From the NCBI GenBank assembly GCA_008360955.1, contig LUCM01008136.1:81416-145415 (forward strand): a DNA stretch of 64,000 nucleotides. Direction: 5' to 3'. The notes below the pieces were generated by a model. That model was given only the letters and a program-made list of their open reading frames with translations, made no database searches and was not told the DNA's origin. The DNA is from Fasciolopsis buskii (taxonomy: Eukaryota; Platyhelminthes; Trematoda; Plagiorchiida; Fasciolidae). This document shows positions 36,762-47,803 of this stretch, piece by piece. The translations under genes were made by a program, and so were the position numbers. The first letter of the stretch is position 1, and each line of letters opens with the position of its first letter.

Positions 36762-39214
36762 ATTGTTCTGACGTCAAATGCTTCGGCTAATGATGCCTAT
36801 CAATCATCATCCTGATTTTTTTCCCATATTCCCCACGGGATCGCGCGACTCCATAAGAGATATTATACCAGCACAGTTAAATCGATTTGGTATTCGCAGT
36901 TACGTCTTTCTGCAATAGTGGCTATTTGATCCTTATAAGATAATACATTGACATTTCTGCTGTTATCAAACCGTTTGCTTCACAAATGTGCATGTGTTCA
37001 AGGCTCTGTAAGCCACGAAAAGCTTGATGACGAAAAGTGGAGAAGATTTGTTTGCTTCTGAGTTTCTAGTTAGCCTTATAGGCAGTGGGCTTTCAGGTAA
37101 TGTGAGTGGTGGATGACTCAGTGCAAGAAAAACTAAATAGCCATTTCGTAGGTAATCGATGCTGGGACGGATGTCATTGGGAGTACTGAACCCGGTCAGG
37201 CGAAACCCTGTGACATGTTACCTGGTCGGTGTCGTTTTCTCAAACAACATTAAGGATGTTCGATGTGAATCTGTCATTCATTCTTCAGTCTTCACTTGGC
37301 TGATCCAGTGGATACGGTCCTCTGGCTGCATCGGATGAGCCACAAAGACACAGAAGATTCTATCAGTAATGGTATTGTGTACTGGAGGTAGCTTGCATAC
37401 CTGCGATGGCTGATTACTGCTAGTGTAATTTGTTTCCGATAAACTTCACTTATCGACGGCTCATCAAAAATTGTCTTGAAAACCTAGCTTTCGATAGCTA
37501 AACTTTCAGTAACTAAACTAGAAGACGGTAAGTTTAGCCCACTAAGAGCTTATGATTGTTTTAAGTCACATGCAGTCAGATTTCTCCATCCGTCATCCTG
37601 CCAAAAGGAATTTCAGAAAGGTGTTCGTTGACACGTTGAATGCGGACCAGAGTTTGACCAAAAAGTGCGCATTGGTCAATCGGTAATAAAATATATCACC
37701 AGCTCAAATGACTATCCATTATTTATTTGAAGTGCGAAAATAGCTGATTCTTAGTTTCCTCAGCCGCTGATGATGGACCACTAGGAGACTGATCTAAGTG
37801 TGTGAATGAGAGAATCTGAAGGTCATTGTTCGCCTTGGTGAAAGGGAACATTGAAGATTATGGGAGATCCACGGCCAGAAAATAGATGGTATGTGATTAA
37901 TCAGCATGTCACAGGAGAGTTACTGACCGAGGATGAAAGTGATCAATGCCGAACTTGGAGCGCTCATCGGTCGTGACAGAATTAGAAGAGTCAAGCGAGA
38001 AATTAAGCAGGAACACATTAGAAGTTCAAGTGACTTTTGGTGATCTTAAAAAATTTCTGGTAAATGAATGGAGGCATTTTTGACATATCTTCACAAATGT
38101 GTAAACGACGCACTGGAGCTGAGACCCTTCGAAATGGCCACCGCGGTAGAAGTTATATGGCTATTATTAATAGACTGAATTAATAGTAGCTAGGATCATA
38201 CAACGGGCTGAAGGAAAAGTTTTTGCATTTTTATGGATTGAGAAAAGGACGAGACTAGGAAAGCTATTAAGTAATGGAAAATAAAAATGACAAGGAGGTA
38301 AGGAAATTGGAAACCACCACAAGACTGGCCATCGATACTAGATAGTGGTTAAGTATGAGTCCACATGGTCACTTGATGAGATGGAAAAATGTATGAAGAT
38401 TTTGACTTTTGGAAGGGCTCGTATAGGTTCAGTGAGACCATCGTATTGAAGTTCACGAACCCCTAGTGATGGCTGGAGAAAATAGGCAGTTTTTCTGTGC
38501 CAGAGACAGCGACATTTGCATTGGGACTCATTCATACTGCATAATTCTTCGACTTATGACACTGAGTGTAACGTTTCATTATTTGCCTTCATTTGTTTTG
38601 AATGTTTGGAACTATGAGGGAGAAAGGAAACTCGGCGACTTGGTGTAAAGTTAATGATGATCAATCCGGAAACACTTTTTGAGGCCCTAATGCATCTCCC
38701 TCCGATCAAGACTGGTTTCGGTCTCCAACCCAATATTGCCCTAATTTGTGCTTGCATTGTTTCCGAACACTGTTTCCACTTATTTCCAGTTATTTCGAGT
38801 GATATTTAAGATAACGAGAAACTGCTGCACGGGATCCAAAAAGTTTCAAATGCAGCACCACTTTATGAACACTATCATGAATAGATAAAGTAATCCAGAT
38901 GAGAATTTATCTCCAGTAATCCTATTAAATTCTCATCATTCTATGTACAGACTTTTAAAAGCCGAATCTACTTACTCTACACTTTCAGAGTTTGGCTTCT
39001 CACGCGTTTTTACCTCTGCTTATGCTAAGTTCACTTTGCTAGATCGTTCCTAACTGTTGACTGATTTGACAAACCTCTCTGGAGATTTACGGAGCTATTT
39101 AATTGAACACTAATGTCATGTTGACCTTGGATTGCTTATTCAAGTTGCCCGATGTTCCGGCTTTGTGCATACGACGGTGAAGACTGGAAATTTACGTGCT
39201 CGGATGTGTATGTG
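36762..39214. other. no supported gene
   Basis: The + strand is purine-rich from about 37780 to 38340. A short frame near 37860 (MGDPRPENRWYVINQHVTG) looks protein-like but has no usable splice sites and no recognised family. Confidence 0.45.
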
Positions 39215-39246
39215 TCTCCCTGTATGTGTCTTCACATACAGGGAGA
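39215..39246. repeat. perfect hairpin, 14-bp stem with 4-nt loop
   Basis: The left arm T-CTCCCTGTATGTG is followed by loop TCTT and then the exact complement CACATACAGGGAG-A. All 14 pairs are Watson-Crick. The left arm is itself preceded by a related string (ATGTGTATGTGTCTCC). No downstream T run makes it look like a terminator, and it is too short for a microRNA precursor. Confidence 0.92.
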
Positions 39247-40064
39247 ATGGGTATTCCTAACGAGTAAACATAATCTTTGAGGATGTATTTAGAAACCAGA
39301 CTGAAGCTACTGTGATTGATAAGAGGAAGGAAACACCAAACGCACAAATATTGCTGCCCAGCGGTAAAGTCCGGGCGAGCCCGTTTTTTTGGGTTGTTTC
39401 ATCCATGGTCATTCCTAACTAGAACTTCTGTTAATACATAATTCATGTTAATCATTTTTCAAGGATCATGTTGAGGTCACACGGAAAATTAATCGTGGGC
39501 ATGCCATTCACGTTGCTTGAGTGTATATTGATAATTGACCGTCTGAGATGAACCACATTGTCCCTTCCGCGAAAGCAATATTAATGGCCCAGAAAAGTAT
39601 TTTGCTCGTGCAATATGATTAACAATTTTCTCCCAAGAGGGGGTTCGCGTGTAAGTCTGGGTCAGCGATATGGTCACGGTAATCGGCTGAATGCCTTCAC
39701 AAAATTCTAGCGTCCATCCACCATCAAAAACCGTCACTAACGTGAAAAATGCAACCACAGGCTAAAATCTGCGAAGAAGAAAAGATATTTTATACAACGC
39801 TCTCACTCTCGATTTTCCTCTGTTTGAGACTCACCGGTCGGGAGTAGACGGACATGCTTCGGCATCATCATCAACATCATCATCGCTCAGCGGTAAACAG
39901 CAAGGCAAGCCGCACTGACCAAAGCCTTTCCACCATGGCCACATTTTTCTATAAAAAGAAAGAATATCCAAGGGGAACAGGGAGTGCACTTACACAGGGG
40001 GGAAAAGATAAAATGCCGTTGCAGCCAACACACGAAAAGCAGTCTAACTACTGCACAAACACAA
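39247..40064. other. no supported gene
   Basis: The 3' flank of the minus-strand LINE. A short CATCATCATCAACATCATCATC run lies at 39863-39884. Nothing else is recognisable. Confidence 0.45.
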
Positions 40065-40440
40065 GTTATTATTCATTCTGTTTCGACAGAAAGTGACAAC
40101 ACGGTCGACACTGTTCACGGTTCCCTGCATATGCGTGCAAGTACAATGGTGGCAACAGGTTCGCAAACTTCGTTGGGATACCACTGAGGTGAAAACCACT
40201 GAGCAGCACCGTTCGATCCACTGAGTCGAAAACGCGCCTTTCGAGTGCAGAACGACTACGTTTGCACGGCGGCGGTCTGTGTGGCACGTTTCGACTATTT
40301 GCCGAAAAGTTAATATCTAGTCGATGTAACCTCGACCTGCACGAAATTCGGCCTGCTGTTCGTGGATGTTACTTTCGTGAACCGCTGTCAAACGCGGCAG
40401 CATTACGAACTAAACCATGAGTGAACTATTGAATTAAATC
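40065..40440 (-). pseudogene. LINE reverse transcriptase fragment, broken
   Basis: The minus strand reads HEQQAEFRAGRGYID-stop-ILTFRQIVE (40364 downward), where a TAG replaces the usual Gln codon of the DQIFTLRQ motif. After a frameshift it continues VFDSVDRTVLLSGFHLSG and NLLPPLYLHAYAGN, equivalent to the AAFDS-DR block carrying the first catalytic Asp. The frame ends about 40069 without reaching the YADD region. Sequence between this block and the endonuclease (40.44-41.1 kb) keeps only scattered similarity. Confidence 0.88.
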
Positions 40441-41269
40441 TAAATCCATGACAGATCTGCCAGTCACCTCCCGTGTAATCCTTCTTTACTGATGGGTACA
40501 ACAGTGACTCATCTTCAGCGATAACGTATACGTCCTCGTTCGAAAAATATCGACGAAAGAACTCTCTGACATGAATTTCTCCGCCAATGTGAAAGAACTA
40601 AGGGAAGCCGACGAACAGGCCGTTTTCTATCTGTACAATAAAAATATTCGAACTCACTTCAATTCCGTTGAGGTGCAAAAGAGACACTCCCAACCATGTC
40701 GCCCTGCAGTCGACAGACTACTGCACTACAACGGGGCAGCCATAACTGACGCTTCGCAAGTGCCCAGCCCAACGTCAGCCTGTTGTTCTTTCAGGATGAG
40801 CCTCTACTCTTTCCATGCAAACGCTTCAATACACGAAGTTCCGCTGCCTGCCGGTGTCACGTATAGGCGCAAACAGTCTGACTGTTATTTAGAACGGCCG
40901 TTACTTATATCTCCTCTTCGGTTGCCTTAACCCACCAGTTTCTCACGGTCATTCTGAACGGCTTAATCTTCAACTGATACTGCAGCTGTCGACGAATCTT
41001 ATTCACTTCCTTGCGGTTAGGGAACTCGCGTTTGTAACTCCCCATTAGACCCCAGCGAACTTGCCGGAGACCAATTCTTTTGGGTCCCCGCAACTCTGCG
41101 GCTAAATGTATAGCCTGTTTAATTTGATCTCACTGCTCGTCTACTTTGGCGCTCGTCGGAGTTCTTTAGCGTCCGTCGAACAGTTCCGTTTCATGGCGTG
41201 GCAGCGCGCAAATCAGACAGTCGTTCGACGGCCAATCGGGCTTATAGCCGGTTTTGATGGCGGTGGAGG

Positions 41270-42120
41270 TGAGGCGAAAATCACATTAAAACTAACGCAT
41301 GGTCCGATGCGATGCATGTGGTCTAGTACGACCTATGGTTCTGAACAGAACCGCGTCAACAGTAGCTCACTGCGGTATGCTCAATGTGACTCAAAGTACC
41401 TGTCGAGTTAGAGCGCCCATGACTGTGCGACGCCCGGGCCTGTATAGAAATTCGTAAAACAGTAGGAATAAACGATTGTCTGCACAAAATTGAAGAATTC
41501 TTTTCCCGTTATCTGTTCGCTGAGCAGGCAAGGACAGTGCCAACTAAACAGCCTTCGCGTCTGCCAATCTCAGTTTCCCAACTTGTGCATTAAAATCACT
41601 TGCCATCACCTGCCAATATCAGAGCCTTCGCTCTTACGAGCAAGAGTTAATACAAGTTCGTCATATATAACTCGTCTGTTTTTGCATGTCCAGCCGCTGC
41701 AAGTCTGTGGGGTCGTACGCTAAGATAACAAATAAACTGCGCTTGACACTAATATGCCTTCAAGGACCACCGACTGATCTCTCCAGTCTCACGCCGCACA
41801 AGAGATTGTTAACTGGGATCCAGTCTGAAGGGACCGTTTCAGCCTTCTCACTTAAAACTATTCCTACACTGCGTTCACCCACAGCTTAAGCTGCTTCGTC
41901 TCCTGAGGTGTTCAGGAAACATCTTGACTAGACAATAAGTGCAGTCAGTCGAATTACTCTACTCGAATCCTGACTTCGTGTTTCACTCACTCAGCAAACA
42001 TCAGTCGGAAGTGAGTCCATTGTCAGAGCTAAACACGTCTGTTAGCCAGTCTGATTAAAGTGTGCACATCGAAGGAGCCGCGATTCAGAGGCCGACGATG
42101 CTTGAAAAAATGTGGGCTAG
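41270..42120 (-). pseudogene. LINE AP endonuclease domain, broken
   Basis: Reading the minus strand, the first strand of the fold is RGSFDVHTLIRLANRR (42110-42032), the counterpart of LGAFNVRPLIQI in the other copy. A shifted block gives VIYDELVLTLARKSEGSDI near 41630-41670. Next comes a broken GD-FNAQVGKL (41570-41614), then LSHIEHTAVSY (about 41360-41400) and ASDHALVLM (about 41283-41310), which hold the catalytic Asp-His pair near the domain end. Each block needs a frame change or crosses a stop. Confidence 0.88.
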
Positions 42121-42400
42121 CAGACTGAAAACCACCCACTACACTACTTGACAATGTACCGTTGCGAGTATCGGGCGTGTGATCAGTGGGGACACCATGG
42201 GTAGGCAGTGCGGGCAAATTAATTTGATTGGAGATAGAAGAGACAGGTTGAATGGAAGTGAGGGAACTCTGAGCCGTGGCATACTTATCACTATCCACCC
42301 TATCTGCGCTCGATGCAATGGGCAGAGCGGTCCTGATTAGCCTTCGCGACCACCGATGCAGTATGAAAGTCTTTGTAGGCGTGTAAAACATGGTGATGGT

Positions 42401-45400
42401 GGACGGGCACCACTAGAGAGTCCAGCCACTAAGCAGAAGAACGATTGGGATTCTGACAAGAACCTGACCGCAAGGCAGCAGTACAAGCCCATTTAGATCA
42501 ATTACTATTGCACTCGTCTTTCCGACTGAGCTAATCCAGATTAACACTCGGCCGTGAGGACCAGGAGACTTCTTCGTCAGGGATCTACCCGTTGACATTC
42601 CAAGTACTATTTGACCTTAATCTCAGCTAATCCATCGTATATATCTCGTTGGGTGATGGAGGCACTCAAGCTATCACGGCATGTCAAGTTACAGTCAACT
42701 TGTGGCTGACCCTACGACGTAACAGTATGATCCAGTGAATCTGACGGTGCAACTAAACTTTGCCCACTTCTGAATTGATCTACGAAGCCCCGTGATATAA
42801 ACCTTTAACAGGTTATTTCCTCCACTAATTCAAACATATTTCTGATTTTATTCGGTGTCATCAAAGACGAATTATTTGCTATTGGTTTCTGAAGGATGCA
42901 AATTTGACAACTGCAGTGATCCATATAGAACCTCTGGGAGCTGTTCTTAGTTGCCTACTCGAATTTACTGTCGCCCCGATAGGGATTAAATCTGACTATT
43001 TGATGCCTCTTGCATCCAGTGGACATTGTATGAAATGATGTTGATTCCAATTTATCTGGTCTGATATAAATCAACTTTTTCGGCAGTGCAATAGAAAGGT
43101 GATTATTCACTAGGCATATAATGTTCTGTAAGATAAGAATACTCTAGACTGTAGCTCCACTATATCCAGTTACCTTCTTGTAAGCTGGAACATTCTGACA
43201 ATATTAGCAGTACAAAAAAGAAGTGCAAGAAAATGGGCAATACAAGCTAAGGTTATATAATTTTTAGTGAAATAATGAGTAATTTCTTGGCTTCCATTCT
43301 ACTAAACTGTCTGGTCACCAGTAAAAATGTTCAAAGTATGCCGGTTTTCTTCTAAGAAAAGGCAATGCTGACCAAAGATTCAAGACAAGGGTAATTACGA
43401 CGTATCTCGAATTTCGATAGTCTGTTGCAACCAGTTATATCGACTGATCAGTATTCCCGATCCTTCTTATTGGGTAACAAGTATATTGTAGTTTTGAGTA
43501 GACTCACTAATGAGGAATGGATAAAAGATTCAAATATGTGAATCGGCAATATTCATTTCTGAAAGCGACAAAGCTTACCATCAGATCCCGTAGCCTTCAA
43601 CTCATTGAACAGAAGGATCACTTTGGAGAAGATGAGGTGGGTTAGGCGCTTCATTGGGCCCAATTCACTAAATTCTGTGACCCCTAGCTCGTACAACAAA
43701 AAAAAAACATCTAGAATATTTGCCCATTATTTTGTCAACAAAGGATGCATTCAATCGATTAAGTGTAGTATTTCATCTTATTGAATTAACGTGAAGAAAT
43801 TCAATCGAGTTTTATATTGTTGCCAGCAGAAACTTTGCAAGGGAATCATCCTTAAATCGCCCACCACTGCTCGTTTTTGTCAAACGCGAATTCAGAATAA
43901 CTGATTAGGAAAAAGTGCCCTGAGAAAAGCTATCAGAACGGTACGATGCGCTGGCTAACACGGGGTATTGGAATCTAGGCATCGGTGCACTGCGTTCGTT
44001 TTATTAAACGAATTAGAAGATACTCGGATACTTCACTCAAGAACTTATCCCCTCAGGTGACTTAAATATACTGCTTTCAAAATCATTAACTAACTAACAA
44101 TAATTTAATTACCAAGGCAGGATTTCCGTGTGAATTATCTAACTTTCACCCGTTGAAGCAAACGAGTAAGATCGTTTGCAAAGCTTGGCAAATGTAAAAC
44201 CTATTGTGGTGTTAATTTCTCGAGTCGACCCGAATTCGGTCGAAAGTGAGAACTTTGTATAACTGAACTTTTCCACAAAGCAGTGCATTCCCAAATACAA
44301 CACCACTGACCTGACGATCGATTGTAGATGAGTTAAGTATTGTGTTGATGCCCCCTATCATATCCGTCCTAATGTTTAGTCCCTTGTAGCTTTGCGGCCT
44401 CAATATGAAGCTCCACAGATACGAAGCCACTTTTTGCTTTATCCTTTTTTACACCCAGAGACTCTGACACCCCGGAAGATGGGAGAAAAATAGCATCGAA
44501 GAGATTTACTCACCGGTGACGAGGCCAATTTTCTGAGTCCGCTGTCAGCTGCTATTTAAAAAAAACAACGATTATGAATTGAGATAATGTGAATTTCGTG
44601 ATTAGAATCATCAAATGAGAAAAGTATAGTTATCGATTGCTTATCGAGAAATTAAAAAGCAACACTGACATCCACTGGCTAATTTTATTGATCGGGAAGT
44701 CAAGAACTATTCTTAGGTGCACAACTACGTCTAGTCAACTAAGATTAGGAATTCGTTAACACAGTTTGGGGACACATTGACTAGTCTTGCCTCTTTGTTG
44801 GTCTATCACTGTTTGTTATTGACCCATACCAGAGCTCACCACAGATACCCAGCCCGGGTCAGAAATACTAGATCAGGGTTCAGCGGAATAGGGGAATTAT
44901 CCTAGATAGTTAGAAAGTGAATGCAGATCATTCACGTTTCTTTTAGCGAAATTTTATACTTGGTTCTATTTAACACTGTTCGGAAATGCCTGAGAAAATC
45001 TTATTAGCGTTTCCTTTGAAATGTGAGACAGGTGAACTATTTTTCTTATCTTGATTGTGCTGAAGAAACGGGCGTGTAGGTAGTGGTCATTAGAGAGAAG
45101 TATCTAAAGTCAATAAACCATTTTCTGAATGTGAAACCAGATAGCTGCGAAAAACATAAGGAGAAAATTGTTGCCGAAGCATACGCTGCTTTAACTTTGA
45201 CAGCGACCGACTACTTTCTTTACGAAGAACAAGAACCACGTAATAAACAAGTGTATGCCACAGAAAGGACACTGAAAGGCATATACTCTGAAACGGCGGG
45301 GATAAGGATAAGGATGTCTTCAAGCGTTGAGGGAAACGAAGAAACCCCGGTAAGCTTAAATATCTGGATTACAAAGGAAAAGCTAGTTCAACGAATGTCT

Positions 45401-47432
45401 ATAGATTTGGCTTTGTTTGGGACATGATACTGCAGTTCATTTTATGCGCTAGTTTCTTTTTTCGATCTAATAGATAGTACTTATCACAACCGGGAGGATT
45501 GCTTCATTGCTTGAGTAATTGTCTTAATTACACCTACGGTGATCAGGAAAGTGATCCGAGTCCGAAGAGCAAAGTACCTAGACCCTCAGGCGAACGTTAC
45601 TGCGTGCAGGCCGCAGTATGCGACCAATTATATTTTAATTGCAAACAGATACTAAGTTTGAATTTGAATGAATTCTAGTTATAAAATATTGAGTTTGACT
45701 ATAAACCACAACTTCCCGCCTTTATCGGTAGAACTATCTATCGTTTTTTGATACCCATAATGACAGCAACTAAAATAGGCTTGTTCACCTCGTTTTTTTG
45801 AAACAATTACATTCAGTGGAATTTTAGTCACCATCTTAATCCACTAAACATTATGATTTTTGAATGTGATTGTCCGGGTTTAGAAGCCTGTCATCGTTTG
45901 GACCAGAAAACGGATGACGGTCATCTTGTTCAATCGATGGGAGCAACTGACTACTGAGAAAGTTGTAACACCAGTTGAGGGGGGGGGACTGAGAGAACTT
46001 ACCATAGTTAGGCAAAGCTTTGGCAGGTTGAAACTGCAAAATAATGACTTTCACACTGAACATGACAAGACGCATCGGGTTTTCGACATAATTTGAACTC
46101 AGCTTCGTTTCAGGACCCTGGATGAATATTCCTGTCCTTCTTACCATTATTTCCAGTTCATTTCTATTTGTGTGGGCGCTGAACATACCTGAATCCAGGC
46201 CGTTTTGCAACAAATCACCATCGAAAACACCACCACAATTGATCAGGTCGAAATAGGCAAATATAATATCCTTCCTCATCCGTAGCCTTCGAACGGACTA
46301 AGCCTAGTTGATACGGACAGACCCAGGGTTTGCATACGCATTTCTTCTAACCCACTAATGTTTCATTCGCTTTGAGAAATGATAAGATAAGAAAACAAGA
46401 GTTAACTGATGAAAGAGTTCGGTTTTTGCGTATATCCCTTGTTGGATCAAAGAAACTGTGCACTGTCCATCTTGGGTCACGTCCTTAGGAACGTGATGGT
46501 CAACGCTGGTTGAGAATTCGAATACCTAATATGTGTGTGCATGTGTATGAAAAGTTACGTAAATTCGCTTTCCGTATCGTGGATAAATACCGCTCGAAAT
46601 GAGTTGAAAACTACGGGTATCTATAAACGGCAAGACCGATTGTCATTTTACTCACATAAAGGCACGAAAGCTAAAGAAATTCAATATTGGCAATTGTTAG
46701 TTTCTAACTAATACATGAATAATCAATAGGCAATGTCTTTCCAATTCACAGATCTGTATGAACTTCTGAACACAAATAATGATGGATCCGAACAAAACCG
46801 ACCACTTCGGAACCAAACTATTTTGTTTTGACGGACCTCAAAAACTTATTCATGTTGATGTCACACTGCTGATTCCTGTTTATTCAAAATGTTACCACCA
46901 ATCAGGAATCGTGATTTATTTTAAATAAATTTCGAAAGTGCTAATTAGTAAAATGTGGTGTGAATCGGTATCTTGCGGAAATCAATCGCATCGTGTTAAA
47001 AGGTCCGGGAAATTCAGAGTTATATACTACCAGGAACTTCTGCCTTTGTAAATGTCACACTAGTCGTTTTGATCAATTTTGCTACCGATGGTCATCAAAA
47101 TATTGGCTCGTCAATTCATAATTCGTGCTAGTTAGCTTCCCTAATGGCGAACGGATATTTAGAAATAACATGAAACTGACTAGATTAACTAAATTGCAAT
47201 ATCTGCGCAGCAGCCGAAACGTTTGCCATTTTGGGATAAAACTTCCTGTTTATTAGTTAGCAGACATCTCACCCTCCGTTGGTCTGTCATTACCGGTTCT
47301 CCTTTTGGTGCTTGGTTTAGTGTCCAAGATCCCACTTTATTCCAGATCTGTGAAAGCCTTACTTCGGTGGTAAGGTCTAAGCAGTACCTTTGTGGTATTA
47401 ACAGTAACATCATTGTTTCTCGTTATTAGTTC
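42401..47432. other. no supported gene
   Basis: Includes a 115-codon frame at 45083-45427 (containing KEKIVAEAYAALTLTATDYF) and a 142-codon minus frame at 45851-46279. Neither has family motifs or paired splice sites, and both are within or near chance length. A ten-G run lies near 45978. Confidence 0.45.
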
Positions 47433-47505
47433 TATTATTGTCATTAGTACCAGTAATGTAATCAGTAGTAGTAAAAGTAACAGTAATGGCATGAGTAGTA
47501 GTGTT
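47433..47505. repeat. degenerate (AGT)n-like tract
   Basis: AGTAGTAGTAAAAGTAACAGTAATGGCATGAGTAGTAG and flanking sequence keep a three-base rhythm with many interruptions. It looks like a decayed trinucleotide microsatellite of the same motif as the one at 30.4 kb. Confidence 0.6.
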
Positions 47506-47749
47506 GTACTCTGCAAGGTTAGCTCTGCGACAATGCAGACAGCGTGTTTCTTGAAAAAAAGATAGTAAACTTCTTTCAAAGCTGTTAGTTTTGCTGTTTC
47601 TTATACATTTTGCTGTTTTCTTGTTAGCTTTCTGTGAACTACTTGCGTTTTGTTCCTTTCTGTTTTTGAAATATCATTCCAGAAACAATCTATGCATTGA
47701 AGCTACATACCACTTAGGTCAAGTACACGTGGTGCGCCAAGATTTCATC

Positions 47750-47803
47750 ACAGTAGCATTGATAGTAGCGGTAGCAGTAATAGCAGCAATAGTAACAAAT
47801 GAA
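47750..47803. repeat. degenerate (AGT/AGC)n-like tract
   Basis: GATAGTAGCGGTAGCAGTAATAGCAGCAATAGTAAC-type units in three-base register, similar in motif to the tract 250 bp upstream. Confidence 0.6.

Larger units (their letters stand above)
40065..42400 (-). mobile_element. RTE-like LINE, minus strand, 3'-truncated and dead
   Basis: This is the same family as the copy at 23.3-27.1 kb, in the opposite orientation. On the minus strand the N-terminal extension reads RRLIRTALP then RVDSDKYATAQSS, aligning with the equivalent block of the other copy. The endonuclease follows, then the RT, which is lost from about 40070 onward before the YADD motif. Multiple stops and frameshifts are present. Sharing the same extension in two independent copies shows it is part of the element and not flanking DNA. 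No 3' tail or target-site duplication was seen, so the 3' side may have been deleted. Confidence 0.9.

Noticed and set aside
35929..36777. Long frames across the gap
   Set aside because: They are open only because the N run contains no stop codons.
45851..46279. 142-codon open frame on -
   Set aside because: No recognisable motif and no splice signals; composition unremarkable; near the chance limit.
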